Translations under genes and position numbers: made by a program
Shown: in pieces, positions 56,378 through 63,876 of the stretch
How the letters are laid out: each line of letters opens with the position of its first letter
How positions within the stretch are numbered: the first letter of the stretch is position 1
The notes under the pieces: model-generated
What the model saw: only the letters and a program-made list of their open reading frames with translations
The model's database searches: none
What the model was told of the DNA's origin: nothing
Origin: Brumimicrobium glaciale
Lineage (GTDB): Bacteria; Bacteroidota; Bacteroidia; Flavobacteriales_D; Crocinitomicaceae
Assembly (NCBI RefSeq): GCF_004152935.1
Contig: NZ_SETE01000010.1
Location: 43,800-107,799 of the forward strand
DNA length: 64,000 nt
Direction: 5' to 3'

Positions 56378-56530
56378 TTACTCAACAGACAATTGAATAA
56401 TTAAATAGATTACACACAATACTATAAATATGATACCTGCAACTGACGAGATCCTCCGAAGAATTTCTTCACAACAAATTGTGAAGAAATTTTCGATGAT
56501 TAGAGGATCTTGTTGTTGATCGAAGTCAAA
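56378..56530 (-). pseudogene. degenerate copy of the small membrane-protein gene at 58095
   Basis: An open stretch without start codon ends VAGIIFIVLCVIYLIIQLSV-E, closely parallel to the end FAGITLVGVSVIYLIIQFFGE of the 60-residue protein at 58,095. The plus-strand DNA AATTGAATAATTAAATAGAT and TGATACCTGCAA is shared. The N-terminal half is replaced by a hairpin (56449-56510). Confidence 0.5.
56449..56510. repeat. 62-bp cruciform-like inverted repeat
   Basis: Outer arms AGATCCTC / GAGGATCT and inner perfect 13-bp arms AATTTCTTCACAA / TTGTGAAGAAATT around a CAAA loop. It may also stop transcription between the convergent genes. Confidence 0.7.
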
Positions 56531-56620
56531 TCATAATTTATTAAAAAATTCAGATTTTAAATAATATAAACTTTCATGAAGTGCTTTTCTTCTCTTTAAA
56601 TAAAAATGCAATTCTAATTT

Positions 56621-56989
56621 TTATATACTCATTAAATTCGTGGTAGAAACTTCTTTATTTATGCTATATTCAATCCAGAATATAGATAAAATTATCAGTG
56701 CACATATAGAAATTGTCGAGATCAAAATAATCTTTTTGTTTTTAGCAGATTCATAGGATTTGATAATTAGAATCAGAAATAATGACATGATTACCCATAA
56801 GATGAAATAGTAAAGAATTACTAATATTGTAATACCTTCTGAAAATTCAATAACGAAAGGTATAGCATGAAAATAAAAACAAATCTCACTTAAAATAGAA
56901 ATGTTACTGTTGATAGCAATCCACCTTGTTAATAAGATAATTATTACAGAAATGAAACCACCTAAAATGTAAAGATTTAATTTTTTCAT
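56621..56989 (-). CDS. small membrane protein, unknown
   Basis: This 122-residue protein has three hydrophobic helices (about 7-25, 48-78 and 88-110) and no recognised motif. It lies alone in the accessory region, after an upstream gap that contains no clear promoter. Confidence 0.6.
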   Translation of the reverse strand: MKKLNLYILGGFISVIIILLTRWIAINSNISILSEICFYFHAIPFVIEFSEGITILVILYYFILWVIMSLFLILIIKSYESAKNKKIILISTISICALIILSIFWIEYSINKEVSTTNLMSI

Positions 56990-57104
56990 TTTTTTATCGC
57001 AGTCCTCAGTTAATCCTCTCTGACTCTCTTAGTGATTATGAAACTGCTGTCGTTTTGTTGAATGAGCTTCGTTTGGGTCTTTATACTGCTAGTGAACTAC
57101 ATTT

Positions 57105-57740
57105 TCAAAATCTCACTCCAACCTTTAATTCTGGAGTTGTCAAAACATATTCTTTTGTTTTACGATCTTGATTTGAATTCGCGTCAAATTCTTGACTCCA
57201 ACCATATCTAATATTTGAATTAACTGAAATAAACAATCGTTCTGTTGGGTAATAAATAATTGAAATACTTGGAGCTAGACCAAAAGTATTAAAAGTCGAG
57301 TTTTCCCTTTTTCCAGTACCTGAAAAGCCACCTTGATAGTCTCCTGAAAAGTTTAGGTTTGAATAATACACTGCTAAACCTGTATTTAGCTTTAATTTCG
57401 AATTGAAAAAATCCAATATTGAATAGTTAGCTGATAGATAAACATTGTCTTCTCTCATAAACCCTGTTCCATAAAAGCAATCATAACAGTTGGTTGGATT
57501 TTCCTCAATCTTGTTATATCCATGCTCGTATTTTACTCCAAAACTCCATTTATTAATAAATCTTTGATACTCAATTCCTGTCATGAATTTTAGATTCAAG
57601 TCACCATTTAACGTCTGCGAGTTTGCTTCTAGTCTAATTAATGGAACGCTAATTGAATTTCTCAATTGTTCTTGTGCATTCCCTTTCAAAGAGAAAAACC
57701 CTAATGCGATGAGTAAAATTGCTTTTTTCATAGTGTTCAA
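57105..57740 (-). CDS. outer-membrane beta-barrel protein
   Basis: This 211-residue protein has a signal peptide (about 1-22, ending GNAQ) and alternating aromatic strands. It ends in YVLTTPELKVGVRF (terminal Phe). An 8-stranded barrel is plausible. A CYDC pair occurs in one outer loop (about residue 82). The start is about 15 bp from a copy of the ~125-bp repeat, which on this strand would supply the promoter. Confidence 0.75.
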   Translation of the reverse strand: MNTMKKAILLIALGFFSLKGNAQEQLRNSISVPLIRLEANSQTLNGDLNLKFMTGIEYQRFINKWSFGVKYEHGYNKIEENPTNCYDCFYGTGFMREDNVYLSANYSILDFFNSKLKLNTGLAVYYSNLNFSGDYQGGFSGTGKRENSTFNTFGLAPSISIIYYPTERLFISVNSNIRYGWSQEFDANSNQDRKTKEYVLTTPELKVGVRF

Positions 57741-57754
57741 TTGTTTTGGTTAAT

Positions 57755-57878
57755 GGACGGGGCTTTGTGTTGGTCCTGTTTTTTAAATATTTTATCGAAG
57801 ATACAAATAGTTAGATATACATTAATGTGAAAATCGAAGGATTTTAATGGCTAACCGTCAAGGGCTATGCTGTATGAA
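57755..57878. repeat. ~125-bp dispersed repeat, copy 1 (degenerate ends)
   Basis: Shares TTTTATCGAAGATACAAA, TAGATATACATTAATGT, AAAATCGAAGG and the GTCAAGGGCTATG end with copies at 61.4 and 62.6 kb. The outer CTAACG/TTAGCG termini are lost. It is upstream of the minus-strand barrel gene. Confidence 0.7.
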
Positions 57879-57884
57879 GCCCTA

Positions 57885-58091
57885 TTATTTGCAGTTCTTT
57901 ATAATTAATTGATTTACTTCATCTCCATAAACTTTACTATATCTATATTCTATAGCTTTATTTAAATTTTCACATGCCTTTACAGTATCATTTTTAGTCA
58001 TATAATGAAATGCCTCATATTTCTAAACATAGGATTTATTTGGATTGATTAAAATAGGTTCTTCAATATCAATCACCTCCATACTTACCAT
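57885..58091 (-). pseudogene. TPR-like gene fragment with one in-frame stop
   Basis: Minus-strand ATG at 58091. The translation reads MVSMEVIDIEEPILINPNKS-YV, stop, KYEAFHYMTKNDTVKACENL then NKAIEYRYSK and VNQLIIKNCK, stop. The helix-pair pattern looks like a tetratricopeptide repeat. It lies 3 bp after the 60-residue membrane-protein gene, so this was a two-gene unit. Confidence 0.55.
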
Positions 58092-58094
58092 CTA

Positions 58095-58277
58095 TTACTC
58101 ACCAAAAAATTGAATAATTAAATAGATTACAGACACCCCGACTAATGTGATACCTGCAAATTTAATTAGTCCCTTATTACGTTTAAGGGAAGAGCCGTTT
58201 TTCTTTATTAAGCTGTCTCCAAAAGTTAATAAATAGATTCCCCCAAGCAATGGAATTAATACGTCTATAAAATTCAT
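58095..58277 (-). CDS. 60-residue two-helix membrane protein
   Basis: Two hydrophobic helices (about 3-20 and 38-57) are joined by a basic loop (KKNGSSLKRNKG). No family is assigned. A degraded second copy of its C-terminal half exists at 56.4 kb. The TPR fragment follows. Confidence 0.6.
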   Translation of the reverse strand: MNFIDVLIPLLGGIYLLTFGDSLIKKNGSSLKRNKGLIKFAGITLVGVSVIYLIIQFFGE

Positions 58278-58367
58278 GTTTTCAATTTTAATGAATTAAT
58301 CATTTATCTTCATTGTTCCAACATTAATGATAAAATGAGCTTGTCCGCTATTTTTTTTTAGGTAGCC

Positions 58368-58901
58368 TTACTTTAAAAATTCTTTATTTCTCACATGCTT
58401 TGATTCGGTTTTTTTCCATTCCTCAGATGAAGAAAGAAACTCACAAACTTTATCTTGGTAAAAAATTTTAGGCCATAAATCTTTATCAAAATTGCTTATA
58501 TTCTCAAAAACAGCTTCTGAATGCACTATTAATCTGTAAATAAAGCTGTCTTTGGGTTGCCTGTGACCATTTATAATGTGACTCAAAGTCGTTGGTTCGA
58601 TATCGATATCAATTGCGAAGTTTTTCCTTTTATCGTATAAAGAATCAACATAACTTTCTAGAAACTTTGGAAAATAAGGCTGATTATTACATAATGGATT
58701 TTCTAAGTACTCATCCATTTGATACTTAATTTGCAATAATTTAGCAATAGTTATATCCTTTTCTTTTCTATCCTTGAATCTTAATTCGCGCGCATGCATA
58801 ATAGCCTCGCGTTCTGAAAGTTTTTCTTTACTTGATAAATTACGAGAATCAATCAAATATTTGAAATCATCCAATTCCTTATTTACTGTTTTATCATTCA
58901 T
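58368..58901 (-). CDS. HTH (Xre/HigA-like) protein, candidate antitoxin
   Basis: This 177-residue protein has a helical N-terminal part rich in Lys/Glu. A helix-turn-helix follows at about residues 93-125 (FAIDIDIEPTTLSHIINGHR, where TTLSHIINGHRQP is the recognition-helix pattern of HigA-type antitoxins). It overlaps the upstream GNAT-like gene by 8 bp. The pair layout suggests a type II toxin-antitoxin or stress-regulator module; that role is inference. Confidence 0.7.
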   Translation of the reverse strand: MNDKTVNKELDDFKYLIDSRNLSSKEKLSEREAIMHARELRFKDRKEKDITIAKLLQIKYQMDEYLENPLCNNQPYFPKFLESYVDSLYDKRKNFAIDIDIEPTTLSHIINGHRQPKDSFIYRLIVHSEAVFENISNFDKDLWPKIFYQDKVCEFLSSSEEWKKTESKHVRNKEFLK

Positions 58902-59361
58902 AATCGTATTTTCTAATTAATTCAACTAATTCCTCACCATCTAAAAACAGACTTTTACCAGCTTTAAGCATTGAGTATTTCGTTTGGTAATGCTCTTTTA
59001 ATTTTGTTTTTGGGATAAGCGAGATACAAGCCCATTCTCCAAATAATTTAATCGATTCTTTTCCTGAGAAAGCAATTAAACATCCGACGATATTATCATA
59101 CTTTTTATTTTTACCTCTATTTTCCTTTGAAACTGCTAAAAGCCTTATTGAAATTCTAGATTCACTTTTAATTATTTCGAAGGACATAAGCCCTAATATT
59201 TCTTTTTTTCCTTTTATTTGGATTTTGTAGATTTCATTATTCTTTTCTTCATTCCAATTGAACCAAAACCTTTCTTTTGTGATGGAACCAAAATCTTCTC
59301 CAACAACGGGAATGATTTCAATTCTATGTGATTCGCCCGAAGCTATGTTAGTTACCATCAT
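58894..59361 (-). CDS. GNAT-like protein, candidate toxin partner
   Basis: A protein of about 155 residues with an acetyltransferase-like pattern: the beta strand ILGLMSFEII, then ISIRLLAVSKENRGKNKKYD (the position of the acetyl-CoA loop), then a C-terminal helix pair and SLFLDGEELVELIRKYDYE. An in-frame TTG six nt upstream lies inside a -7-like TATATTTG box, so ATG 59361 was chosen. It is co-directed with, and overlaps, the HTH gene. Confidence 0.65.
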   Translation of the reverse strand: MMVTNIASGESHRIEIIPVVGEDFGSITKERFWFNWNEEKNNEIYKIQIKGKKEILGLMSFEIIKSESRISIRLLAVSKENRGKNKKYDNIVGCLIAFSGKESIKLFGEWACISLIPKTKLKEHYQTKYSMLKAGKSLFLDGEELVELIRKYDYE

Positions 59362-59364
59362 ATT

Positions 59365-59398
59365 CAAATATACAAAATATATACATAATCCGTATATA
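59365..59398 (-). promoter_or_regulatory. promoter and palindromic operator of the GNAT/HTH pair
   Basis: Minus-strand TATATTTG (59372-59365) directly precedes the ATG. Just upstream, TATATAC and GTATATA (59378-59398) form a 7+7 inverted repeat. This is a good place for autoregulation by the HTH protein, but binding is inferred. Confidence 0.4.
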
Positions 59399-59596
59399 AA
59401 TATAAAAAAAGTTGCGATATATGTATAGATTACACTTTAAAGCAGAATGTTTTGCTAACAAATTTTTCTAATATTCTAAATTGTCTTTTTTCAACTTATT
59501 TGTTAGATAGGTTCTACCCTGATTTTAATGGTTTATTGTAAATAACAAGCTTTATGCAAAATGAAGACCTAAGAGCTTTGATTGGTCTTTTTGGTT

Positions 59597-59845
59597 GCGC
59601 TGTAATGGAACGCGGATGACACGGGCCTTCGACAAGCTCAGTCACCGAAGACACCGAATAGCAATCCGTTGACTGCGGTGACTGAGCTTGTCGAAGGCAA
59701 TGCGGCAAATGGAAAACGTTTTTAAAAGAATGAAAATTACATCAAAATATTTAGGTTATATCTTAGAATGCTCAGTCACCGTTTTAGCAACGCGGGTGAT
59801 CGCGGATTTTTTCACCTATGGTGTTTTCGGATAATCGCGGATTTT
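59597..59845. repeat. dispersed repeat remnants with a 23-bp perfect inverted repeat
   Basis: At 59625-59698 the 23-base arm GCCTTCGACAAGC-TCAGTCACCG is followed 28 bp later by its exact reverse complement. It is flanked by GCTGTAATGGAACGCGGATG (also at 8.08 kb) and by GGATTTTTTCACC...TTCGGATAATCGCGG (also near 8.16 kb). AGAATGCTCAGTCACCG near 59,766 matches AGAATGCTCAATCACCG near 21,940. No gene; ORFs here are spurious. Confidence 0.7.
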
Positions 59846-59999
59846 AAAAAAGTATATTACTAGAAAAGTCTTTAAGGTTTATTCTCAATGGCACGCGATA
59901 TTCCACTAAATTCGTGGTAGAACCGTTAGATATAATTCACAGGCCCTGATTTTCATGCAAGCCTTATAAATGTCAATAGGGCCTTTAGCAGTAGTCTTT

Positions 60000-60677
60000 T
60001 CAGACTATTACGACCATAAAATTCAAGAGTATATGCATAACTATTGATGGCCCGATGGATTTTGATTTGAAATAGAGATAGCCTAAAACTAAACTTACAA
60101 ATAGAACTATATACGCTTGATGAATACTTGCCGTTGAATAACTAGAAAACCACTCCATATATGGTAAATGTAATGCTGCAAAAAGTAGTGAAGTAATCCC
60201 TATAGCAACAAAACTTGTAGTCTGGCTTTGAAGTTTTTTTTGTATAAATTCACGAAAAAAGAGTTCTTCGGCTATAGGAATCAGTAATATGGTTGAAATC
60301 ACGTTGATATTTTTCAAATTCTCCCATCCATTAAAATCAAATAGGATGTGAAAATTATCACCAGAAATGAAGTTATACACCCAATTCAGAGGGGTTTGAA
60401 TGAAAACATATAAGAGACCTGCAAAAATTGCAATAATATACCACTTTACATCGGTGGATTGAGGTATTTTTAGTCGACCATCATTTACCAAAAAGGTAAA
60501 CCCGATTAAGGATATTGCCATTAATAAACCGTTGATGATAACGTAATAGTCATAAATCAGAAAGTCGGCCTCAAAATAATCAGCTATGAATAGCCACACA
60601 CCAATTAGTTCGATAAAGACGATGTACAATGCTGTGTAAATAATTGGTTTTACGATATACATCAATGTGGATTTCAA
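60000..60677 (-). CDS. CPBP family intramembrane glutamic endopeptidase
   Basis: A 225-residue polytopic membrane protein with the Abi/CPBP motif set: AEELFFREF (Glu137, Glu138, Arg142), FAALHL (His about 170) and a late HILLNF (His about 217). Such proteins resemble eukaryotic Rce1 CAAX proteases and, in bacteria, often act in bacteriocin immunity. Substrate unknown. Confidence 0.85.
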   Translation of the reverse strand: MKSTLMYIVKPIIYTALYIVFIELIGVWLFIADYFEADFLIYDYYVIINGLLMAISLIGFTFLVNDGRLKIPQSTDVKWYIIAIFAGLLYVFIQTPLNWVYNFISGDNFHILFDFNGWENLKNINVISTILLIPIAEELFFREFIQKKLQSQTTSFVAIGITSLLFAALHLPYMEWFSSYSTASIHQAYIVLFVSLVLGYLYFKSKSIGPSIVMHILLNFMVVIV

Positions 60678-60818
60678 TTCTGAGTAAGGTTTTTGTACAA
60701 GGAAAATTGCGTGTTTTAAGCACTAAAGTTAGTAATTAAATCACTAATAGAAAATCCGCGAGGCCTAACTAAAATTGGCTAAAATCAGCATTTTTTTTTT
60801 ATACTAAGTTCTTAGCAT

Positions 60819-61394
60819 TTACATTATTTTCACTTTAGGAAGTTTTAGTTCTCCTAATTGCTTAATCATTTCATCTCGATTATCTCTTATTCTTCCGAAA
60901 AAAGGTTTTAGAGCATCGTTGTTTACTAAACTATCTCTGTATGTATAGGCATATAATACTAATGCTTTGCCTTTTTCATTTTTATATTTGTATAGATTCC
61001 ACTCGAAAATATATGCCCCATCACTAATGACAAAATCAATTATTTTTTCATTCCCTCTGTCATAAACATTATAATTCACAACAGGATTTGTATTCCTTAA
61101 TTGGTCTAGTTCAGATATTTTAAATTTTACTGCATCTTCAACGCTTAAGTCTCCAATTAAAGATTCGATAATTATCATATCATTATACTCCTTCAGTGTT
61201 TTTCCATCTGGCAAATATTCTTGTTTATAGTAATTGTTAGAAGGGTTAGAACTCCAAACTAATGAATACTCCTTTTTATTAAAAATTATTTTTTCACCTA
61301 CCCCTAAGAAATCCTTGGGTGAATTAAGAGTTGTAAAGGAAATACACAAAAACACAGTCAAGGAAAGTAGTATATATTTATTGTTTCTAATCAT
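60819..61394 (-). CDS. secreted protein of unknown function
   Basis: This 191-residue protein has an N-terminal signal segment (about 7-24) and a mixed alpha/beta body (YDRGNEKIIDFVISDGAYIF, ALVLYAYTYRD). No family is recognised. Its start is 18 bp from repeat copy 2, so the repeat is positioned to act as its promoter. Confidence 0.65.
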   Translation of the reverse strand: MIRNNKYILLSLTVFLCISFTTLNSPKDFLGVGEKIIFNKKEYSLVWSSNPSNNYYKQEYLPDGKTLKEYNDMIIIESLIGDLSVEDAVKFKISELDQLRNTNPVVNYNVYDRGNEKIIDFVISDGAYIFEWNLYKYKNEKGKALVLYAYTYRDSLVNNDALKPFFGRIRDNRDEMIKQLGELKLPKVKIM

Positions 61395-61411
61395 TTAGGT
61401 TTTTTTTGAAT

Positions 61412-61537
61412 ACTAGCGTTTGCGCCTTTGCGGCGGCCTGTTTGCTAAATGTTTTATCGAAGATACAAACTTTTAGATTTACATTAATGTAAAAATCGAA
61501 GGTTTTTATAGGCTGACCGTCAAAGGCTATGTTAGCG
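61412..61537. repeat. ~125-bp attC-like repeat, copy 2
   Basis: Begins TAGCGTTTGCGCCTTTGCGG and ends GACCGTCAAAGGCTATGTTAGCG, which are imperfect inverted termini. The centre TTTACATTAATGTAAA forms a short palindrome. On the minus strand it contains TTTGTATCTTCG, one base off the TAnnTTTG box. Confidence 0.7.
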
Positions 61538-61630
61538 AGCGTTCTTATCTCGAAATTGGCCCCGTCTCGGTAAAGCCTGATTACAATATACTTGTGTCAA
61601 TTAATTTATCGACTTTATTATAAAACCTAA

Positions 61631-61756
61631 TTGTTTTTCTATCTTCCCGGCTATGTTAAAGGAAAAGCGACAGATAATTATATGAGTTATAGTGGGGATA
61701 ATAGAAAAACTATTTGGAATTGGCAAATACCCATTATTTTAAAAAAATTAAAATAA
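61631..61756 (+). pseudogene. C-terminal remnant resembling a secreted metallopeptidase-like protein
   Basis: An open 41-codon stretch without start reads GYVKGKATDNYMSYSGDNRK then TIWNWQIPIILKKLK, stop. The T-x-N-x-M-x-Y-S end pattern is reminiscent of proteins ending with NxMDY motifs of zinc metalloproteases, where it follows the catalytic histidines, which are missing here. The stop is adjacent to the start of the 61757 gene. Confidence 0.4.
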
Positions 61757-62371
61757 ATGAAAAAATCATTATTTACCATAGTAATATGTTGTATAACAAT
61801 AAGTAGTACAGCACAAGTAAACAATCATAAAGATACAAATACATTAGATATGAGAACAAATAAATTTGATGTAGAATTATTTATGAAAAACAAAATAAAT
61901 TCAGATGAATATCAATATGTAGACAATGGATACGATATTTTATTAATAAAAACGCCCAATGATTACATAAAAATCGTGTCTAAGATAGATGAAAATTTAA
62001 AAACTCATTATCTATATGATAAGAATAGTTTGCTTCTAACTGGAGAACAACAATACTTTCTAAGTATTCCCATTGGACATTATGTCAATTATACTGACAA
62101 GGGAGAAAGTATAAAAAACAAGGAACTTAAAGGTTCTTTTCCTTTCTCAATAATTCAGTTGATTGACAAAATGAAAAATGATTTTCATTTAGATATAAAT
62201 AAAAAAAATAAACGGTTAACTATAGGGATAGATTATAACGAAAATAATTCTCCTTACTATTTTATTAGGTATCCAATTCATGATGGAGCCAATAATTCAT
62301 ATAGGTTTATAAAAATCGATGCAAATTCTGGAGAATTTATTTCAGAAAATGTTTCTTACGATAAGGACTAA
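61757..62371 (+). CDS. secreted protein of unknown function
   Basis: This 204-residue protein has a signal peptide (about 1-19, ending SSTAQ) and a Lys-rich beta-rich body with regular strand pairs (KTHYLYDKNSLLLTGEQQY, SIPIGHYVNYTDKGESI). A MORN-like output-module resemblance is weak. It lies in the block bounded by repeat copies 2 and 3. Confidence 0.65.
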   Translation: MKKSLFTIVICCITISSTAQVNNHKDTNTLDMRTNKFDVELFMKNKINSDEYQYVDNGYDILLIKTPNDYIKIVSKIDENLKTHYLYDKNSLLLTGEQQYFLSIPIGHYVNYTDKGESIKNKELKGSFPFSIIQLIDKMKNDFHLDINKKNKRLTIGIDYNENNSPYYFIRYPIHDGANNSYRFIKIDANSGEFISENVSYDKD

Positions 62372-62424
62372 GCATAATCTAATTGTTATGTAATTGGCAA
62401 AGGAAGTTTATTATAATAAGATAA

Positions 62425-62648
62425 ATGATGAAAAATGCATTAATAATAATAATGACAGCTTTATTTAGTTGCAAAATTATGAGTCAAAATAATAACAAGA
62501 TGGAAAAAATAAATATATAACTCTATTGGAAAAACTATCAAAAATAACTTCAAATTCTATCGAAGAATATATATCACGATTTAGTTTAAAACCTTTCATT
62601 TTATCAAAATTTCATTTTTGCAGTATCGTTCGTTTTAATGCCCGCTAA
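62425..62648 (+). pseudogene. frameshifted, truncated lipoprotein gene
   Basis: Starts MMKNALIIIMTALFSCKIMS, a lipoprotein leader with lipobox Cys16. It stops after 31 codons. A one-base slip in the A-run at about 62503 would continue as KNKYITLLEKLSKITSNSIE then EYISRF, ending at a TAA that lies inside the CGCTAACG terminus of repeat copy 3. The gene thus seems frameshifted and cut off at the repeat. Confidence 0.5.
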
Positions 62649-62770
62649 CGTTTGAGGCTTTGCGGCGGCCTATTTGCTAAATGTTTTATCGAAGATACAA
62701 ACATTTAGATATACATAAATGTAAAAATCGAAGGGTTGCACAGGCTGACCGTCAAAGGCTGTGTTAGCGG
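62642..62770. repeat. ~129-bp attC-like repeat, copy 3
   Basis: Perfect outer arms CCGCTAAC / GTTAGCGG, then imperfect inner arms GAGGCTTTGCGG / GACCGTCAAAGGCT. The spacer carries ATCGAAGATACAAA and ACATAAATGT. This fits the folded, bulged stem-loop design of an integron attC site, although the AAC/GTT core deviates from RYYYAAC/GTTRRRY. Confidence 0.7.
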
Positions 62771-62791
62771 TTTATTTTCTGTCTTTAATTA

Positions 62792-63517
62792 TTAATACGC
62801 TTTAAAAACATAATTGTCTTTTTTCTTAAATAACTCAATTGTCATATTAGCCGAATTATAATGAAAATCAGAAAAATTTAATTTTAATTTATTTCCTACA
62901 ACTAACCAAGTTAATTTAACATCAGGTATAGTCTCTGATTCCCATTTTAAAAAGTTAAAAGATTTAGATTTTTTTTCCGTTGTCCATGGTGAATAAACAG
63001 TCATGCCATTAATCATAATAGATTCTAAACTTCCATTATAATTCGAGTAATAATAGTCCAAAACTAAATTTAAAGAATTCTGGCTAATCCGATAAATTTT
63101 GAAATGTTGCTCTGAACAGGCACCGCAGTCCCCTTCATTAAAAGCAGAATCATAAGTGTAAATTACTATTCCTAAAGTACTATCTGGAAATAAAAAAATG
63201 TTTGAAAATCTTTTATCAGAGATAATGTTTATATAATCGTTTTCTTTATTTTTTTGTGGTAAATATGTTTTTAAAATTATTGAATCATTAATATTATAGA
63301 GGGTAATGTCCATTGTTTCCTCACTATCAGATTGAAGTCCAGTCTTGAAAGTCAATGGGTATTTTATTCTTTTAATTACATAATTGGATTTTTGTATTTC
63401 ATCGCAACCGTATTTTTCAGCTAATTTTTCAAACATTCCTAGGTCAGGTATTGAACTATATTTTCCATAAGCAAGAGTTGTCAAATTAAAGAAAAGAAAT
63501 ATCAGGATAGTTTTCAT
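62792..63517 (-). CDS. secreted protein of unknown function
   Basis: This 241-residue protein has a signal peptide (about 1-18, ending AYGK). The body is beta-rich, and a CGAC pair occurs at about residues 132-135 (EGDCGACSEQHFKIY). No family is recognised. It is opposite in direction to its neighbours and framed by CCGCTAAC/GTTAGCGG termini. Confidence 0.65.
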   Translation of the reverse strand: MKTILIFLFFNLTTLAYGKYSSIPDLGMFEKLAEKYGCDEIQKSNYVIKRIKYPLTFKTGLQSDSEETMDITLYNINDSIILKTYLPQKNKENDYINIISDKRFSNIFLFPDSTLGIVIYTYDSAFNEGDCGACSEQHFKIYRISQNSLNLVLDYYYSNYNGSLESIMINGMTVYSPWTTEKKSKSFNFLKWESETIPDVKLTWLVVGNKLKLNFSDFHYNSANMTIELFKKKDNYVFKAY

Positions 63518-63532
63518 AGTTTAATTTAATTA

Positions 63533-63557
63533 CCGCTAACGTTTAGGGTATGATTAG
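63533..63557. repeat. attC-like half-site before the 67-residue gene
   Basis: CCGCTAACGTTTAGGGTATG and the following ATTAG. Its inner arm pairs with ATACCCTTTGTT at 63782-63793 on the other side of the small gene. Confidence 0.5.
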
Positions 63558-63575
63558 TTTTTAAAATTTATAGCG

Positions 63576-63779
63576 ATGGAAGAAATATTTATTTACTGGA
63601 TTGACAAGTATAAGGCAGGATATAGAAGCGGTGTTTCTCACGCATCTAAAGACGGAGGAACGACATTATGTAACCGAACAATGGAAGAAATGAAATGGGA
63701 TGGCGGTTATAGCTCGTTAGAAACACATAATGTTGAATGTAAAAACTGCCTAAAAGCGTTGGCAAATTTTAAACATTAA
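63576..63779 (+). CDS. 67-residue protein with possible zinc-binding cysteines
   Basis: A small soluble protein with one Cys in GGTTLCNRTMEE and a CKNC pair (VECKNCLKALANF) near the C-terminus. A His at residue 51 or 67 could complete a site. The layout is like small zinc-ribbon proteins often found as cassette cargo. The start codon is the first ATG after the half-site. Confidence 0.6.
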   Translation: MEEIFIYWIDKYKAGYRSGVSHASKDGGTTLCNRTMEEMKWDGGYSSLETHNVECKNCLKALANFKH

Positions 63780-63811
63780 TTATACCCTTTGTTATTGTGT
63801 GTTTTAATGCA

Positions 63812-63876
63812 CTCTAACGTTTTGCAGCTTGGCGTTCGGTTTTTTTTCTTCAAAAAAACTGACGCTAAGGTCCTGT
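63812..63876. repeat. attC-like terminus interrupted by the group II intron
   Basis: CTCTAACGTTTTGCAGCTTG and GCGTTCGG are preceded by GTTTTAATGC, as is repeat copy 3 (GTTTTAATGCCCGCTAACG). The matching right arm is not seen before the intron-like sequence begins. Confidence 0.5.

Noticed and set aside
59514..59708. 64-codon minus-strand ORF
   Set aside because: It is made entirely of the inverted repeat and CGCGGAT modules.
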